DNA from: UBA10365 sp041441915
Lineage (GTDB): Bacteria > Pseudomonadota > Alphaproteobacteria > Rhodobacterales > Rhodobacteraceae
Assembly (NCBI GenBank): GCA_041441915.1
Contig: JASDRS010000006.1
Span: forward strand, 62,001-126,000
Direction: 5' to 3'
Length of the DNA stretch: 64,000 bases
A model generated the notes under the pieces. The model saw only the letters and a list, made by a program, of their open reading frames with translations, did no database searches and was not told the origin of the DNA. This document shows, in pieces, positions 63,460 through 64,000 of the stretch. A program made the position numbers and the translations under genes. The first letter of the stretch is position 1, and every line of letters starts with the position of its first letter.

Positions 63460-64000
63460 CTAGCCTAAAATATTTTTTTCAGGCCCATAGGGATAGGCAG
63501 TAATATTTTCTGATCCGTTTTCAGTGACCACAAGAATGTCATGTTCCCGATAACCGCCTGCGCCTGGTTGGCCTTCGGGTATCGTCAGCATTGGTTCCAT
63601 TGATATAACCATACCTGGTTGAAGCACCGTATCGATATCTTCGCGCAGCTCAAGCTCCGCTTCGCGGCCATAATAATGCGACAAAACCCCAAAGCTATGG
63701 CCATAGCCAAAAGTGCGATATTGCAATAGCTGACGCTCAGCCAAAAAGTCGTTAATTTTATGGGTAATTTCGGCGCAGCTTAGCCCTGGGCGCAACAGAG
63801 TCATGCCATATTCATGGGTTGCGACGTTGTATTCCCATATTTTTAGACTGGCTGGATCAACTTCTTCAACAAACATTGTACGTTCAAGCGCGGTGTAATA
63901 GCCCGAAATCATAGGGAAACAGTTCAACGAAAGGATATCCCCCCGTTCCAGTACCCGCCCAGTTACTGGATTATGCGCGCCATCAGTGTTTAAGCCAGAT
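63460..64000 (-). CDS. Creatinase, C-terminal part (partial)
   Basis: The last 179 residues of a protein that runs off the right edge. The visible sequence matches Pseudomonas putida creatinase closely: NTDGAHNPV, DILSLNCFPM, GYYTALERT, LQYRTFGYGHSFG, LSHYYGREAELELREDIDTV and PGAGGYREHDILVV. Assuming the usual 403 residues, the His in GAHNP falls at the catalytic base His232, with Tyr258 and Glu262 in GYYTALER and Glu358 in SMEPM. It would hydrolyse creatine to sarcosine and urea. The frame stays open to the window edge. Confidence 0.9.
   Translation of the reverse strand, partial: SGLNTDGAHNPVTGRVLERGDILSLNCFPMISGYYTALERTMFVEEVDPASLKIWEYNVATHEYGMTLLRPGLSCAEITHKINDFLAERQLLQYRTFGYGHSFGVLSHYYGREAELELREDIDTVLQPGMVISMEPMLTIPEGQPGAGGYREHDILVVTENGSENITAYPYGPEKNILG

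Noticed and set aside
1..64000. CRISPR arrays, integrases or transposases
   Set aside because: No regularly spaced repeats and no recombinase-like proteins were found on either strand.

Overview
The window looks like chromosome of a marine alphaproteobacterium of the Rhodobacteraceae (Roseobacter-type). The main support is the block Hsp33 (hslO) - CoA-type Nudix - CCA tRNA nucleotidyltransferase - paired ABC exporters at the left end, together with the many catabolic operons fed by ABC and tripartite tricarboxylate (TTT) transporters. Base composition is moderate and uneven by eye. About 5.9-16.5 kb is clearly more A/T-rich than its flanks. I saw no rRNA, tRNA, CRISPR array, phage gene or intact insertion sequence. 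Several genes are broken, so some of this region is decaying or carries sequence errors.

Layout, left to right. 1-5.9 kb: housekeeping genes on the minus strand (two ABC exporter halves, cca, CoA-type Nudix, hslO) and a divergent Nudix gene. 6.5-16.5 kb: an A/T-rich acyl-CoA catabolic island. It has a C-terminally shortened FadB-like protein and a fused indolepyruvate:ferredoxin oxidoreductase on minus, facing thiolase, hydroxyacyl-CoA dehydrogenase, a ketopantoate-reductase-like gene and a wrecked fumarylacetoacetate-hydrolase-family pseudogene on plus. 16.8-21.8 kb: argG, a sulfotransferase-like gene coupled to a class IV aminotransferase, a GST-like gene, a rhodanese gene interrupted by a stop, and a VOC-fold gene. 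21.8-29.4 kb: a complete D-xylose cassette (xylF-H-G-B-A) with a divergent ROK regulator. 29.4-38.6 kb: an oxalate module made of GntR regulator, oxalyl-CoA decarboxylase, formyl-CoA:oxalate CoA-transferase, a stand-alone 10-formyl-THF-hydrolase-like protein and a TctABC-type transporter, with a ketopantoate-reductase-like gene upstream.

39-41.2 kb holds an unrecognised P-loop kinase-like protein with a small partner gene. 41.3-47.2 kb is a hydantoinase/oxoprolinase A-B operon with a FAD oxidoreductase and a uronate dehydrogenase. 47.5 kb encodes a 40-residue lipoprotein with its own terminator, followed by a structured intergenic stretch of unknown role. 48.2-53.1 kb is a polyamine-type ABC importer. 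53.4-61 kb is a second acyl-CoA module: DmdC-like acyl-CoA dehydrogenase, O-acetylhomoserine sulfhydrylase, alpha/beta hydrolase, a fused hydroxyacyl-CoA dehydrogenase/enoyl-CoA hydratase, and a divergent quinone oxidoreductase. 61.4-64 kb carries a methyltransferase, an agmatinase-family ureohydrolase and the C-terminal part of a creatinase that runs off the window.

Together the genes describe a heterotroph living on dissolved organic compounds: xylose, oxalate, polyamine or guanidino compounds, hydantoin- or creatine-like compounds and acyl-CoA-forming substrates. Candidates for something new are the oxalate module with its folate-enzyme-like protein and TTT transporter, the P-loop/small-protein pair, the possible methylthio/methanethiol module at 53-60 kb, and the structured non-coding stretch near 48 kb.
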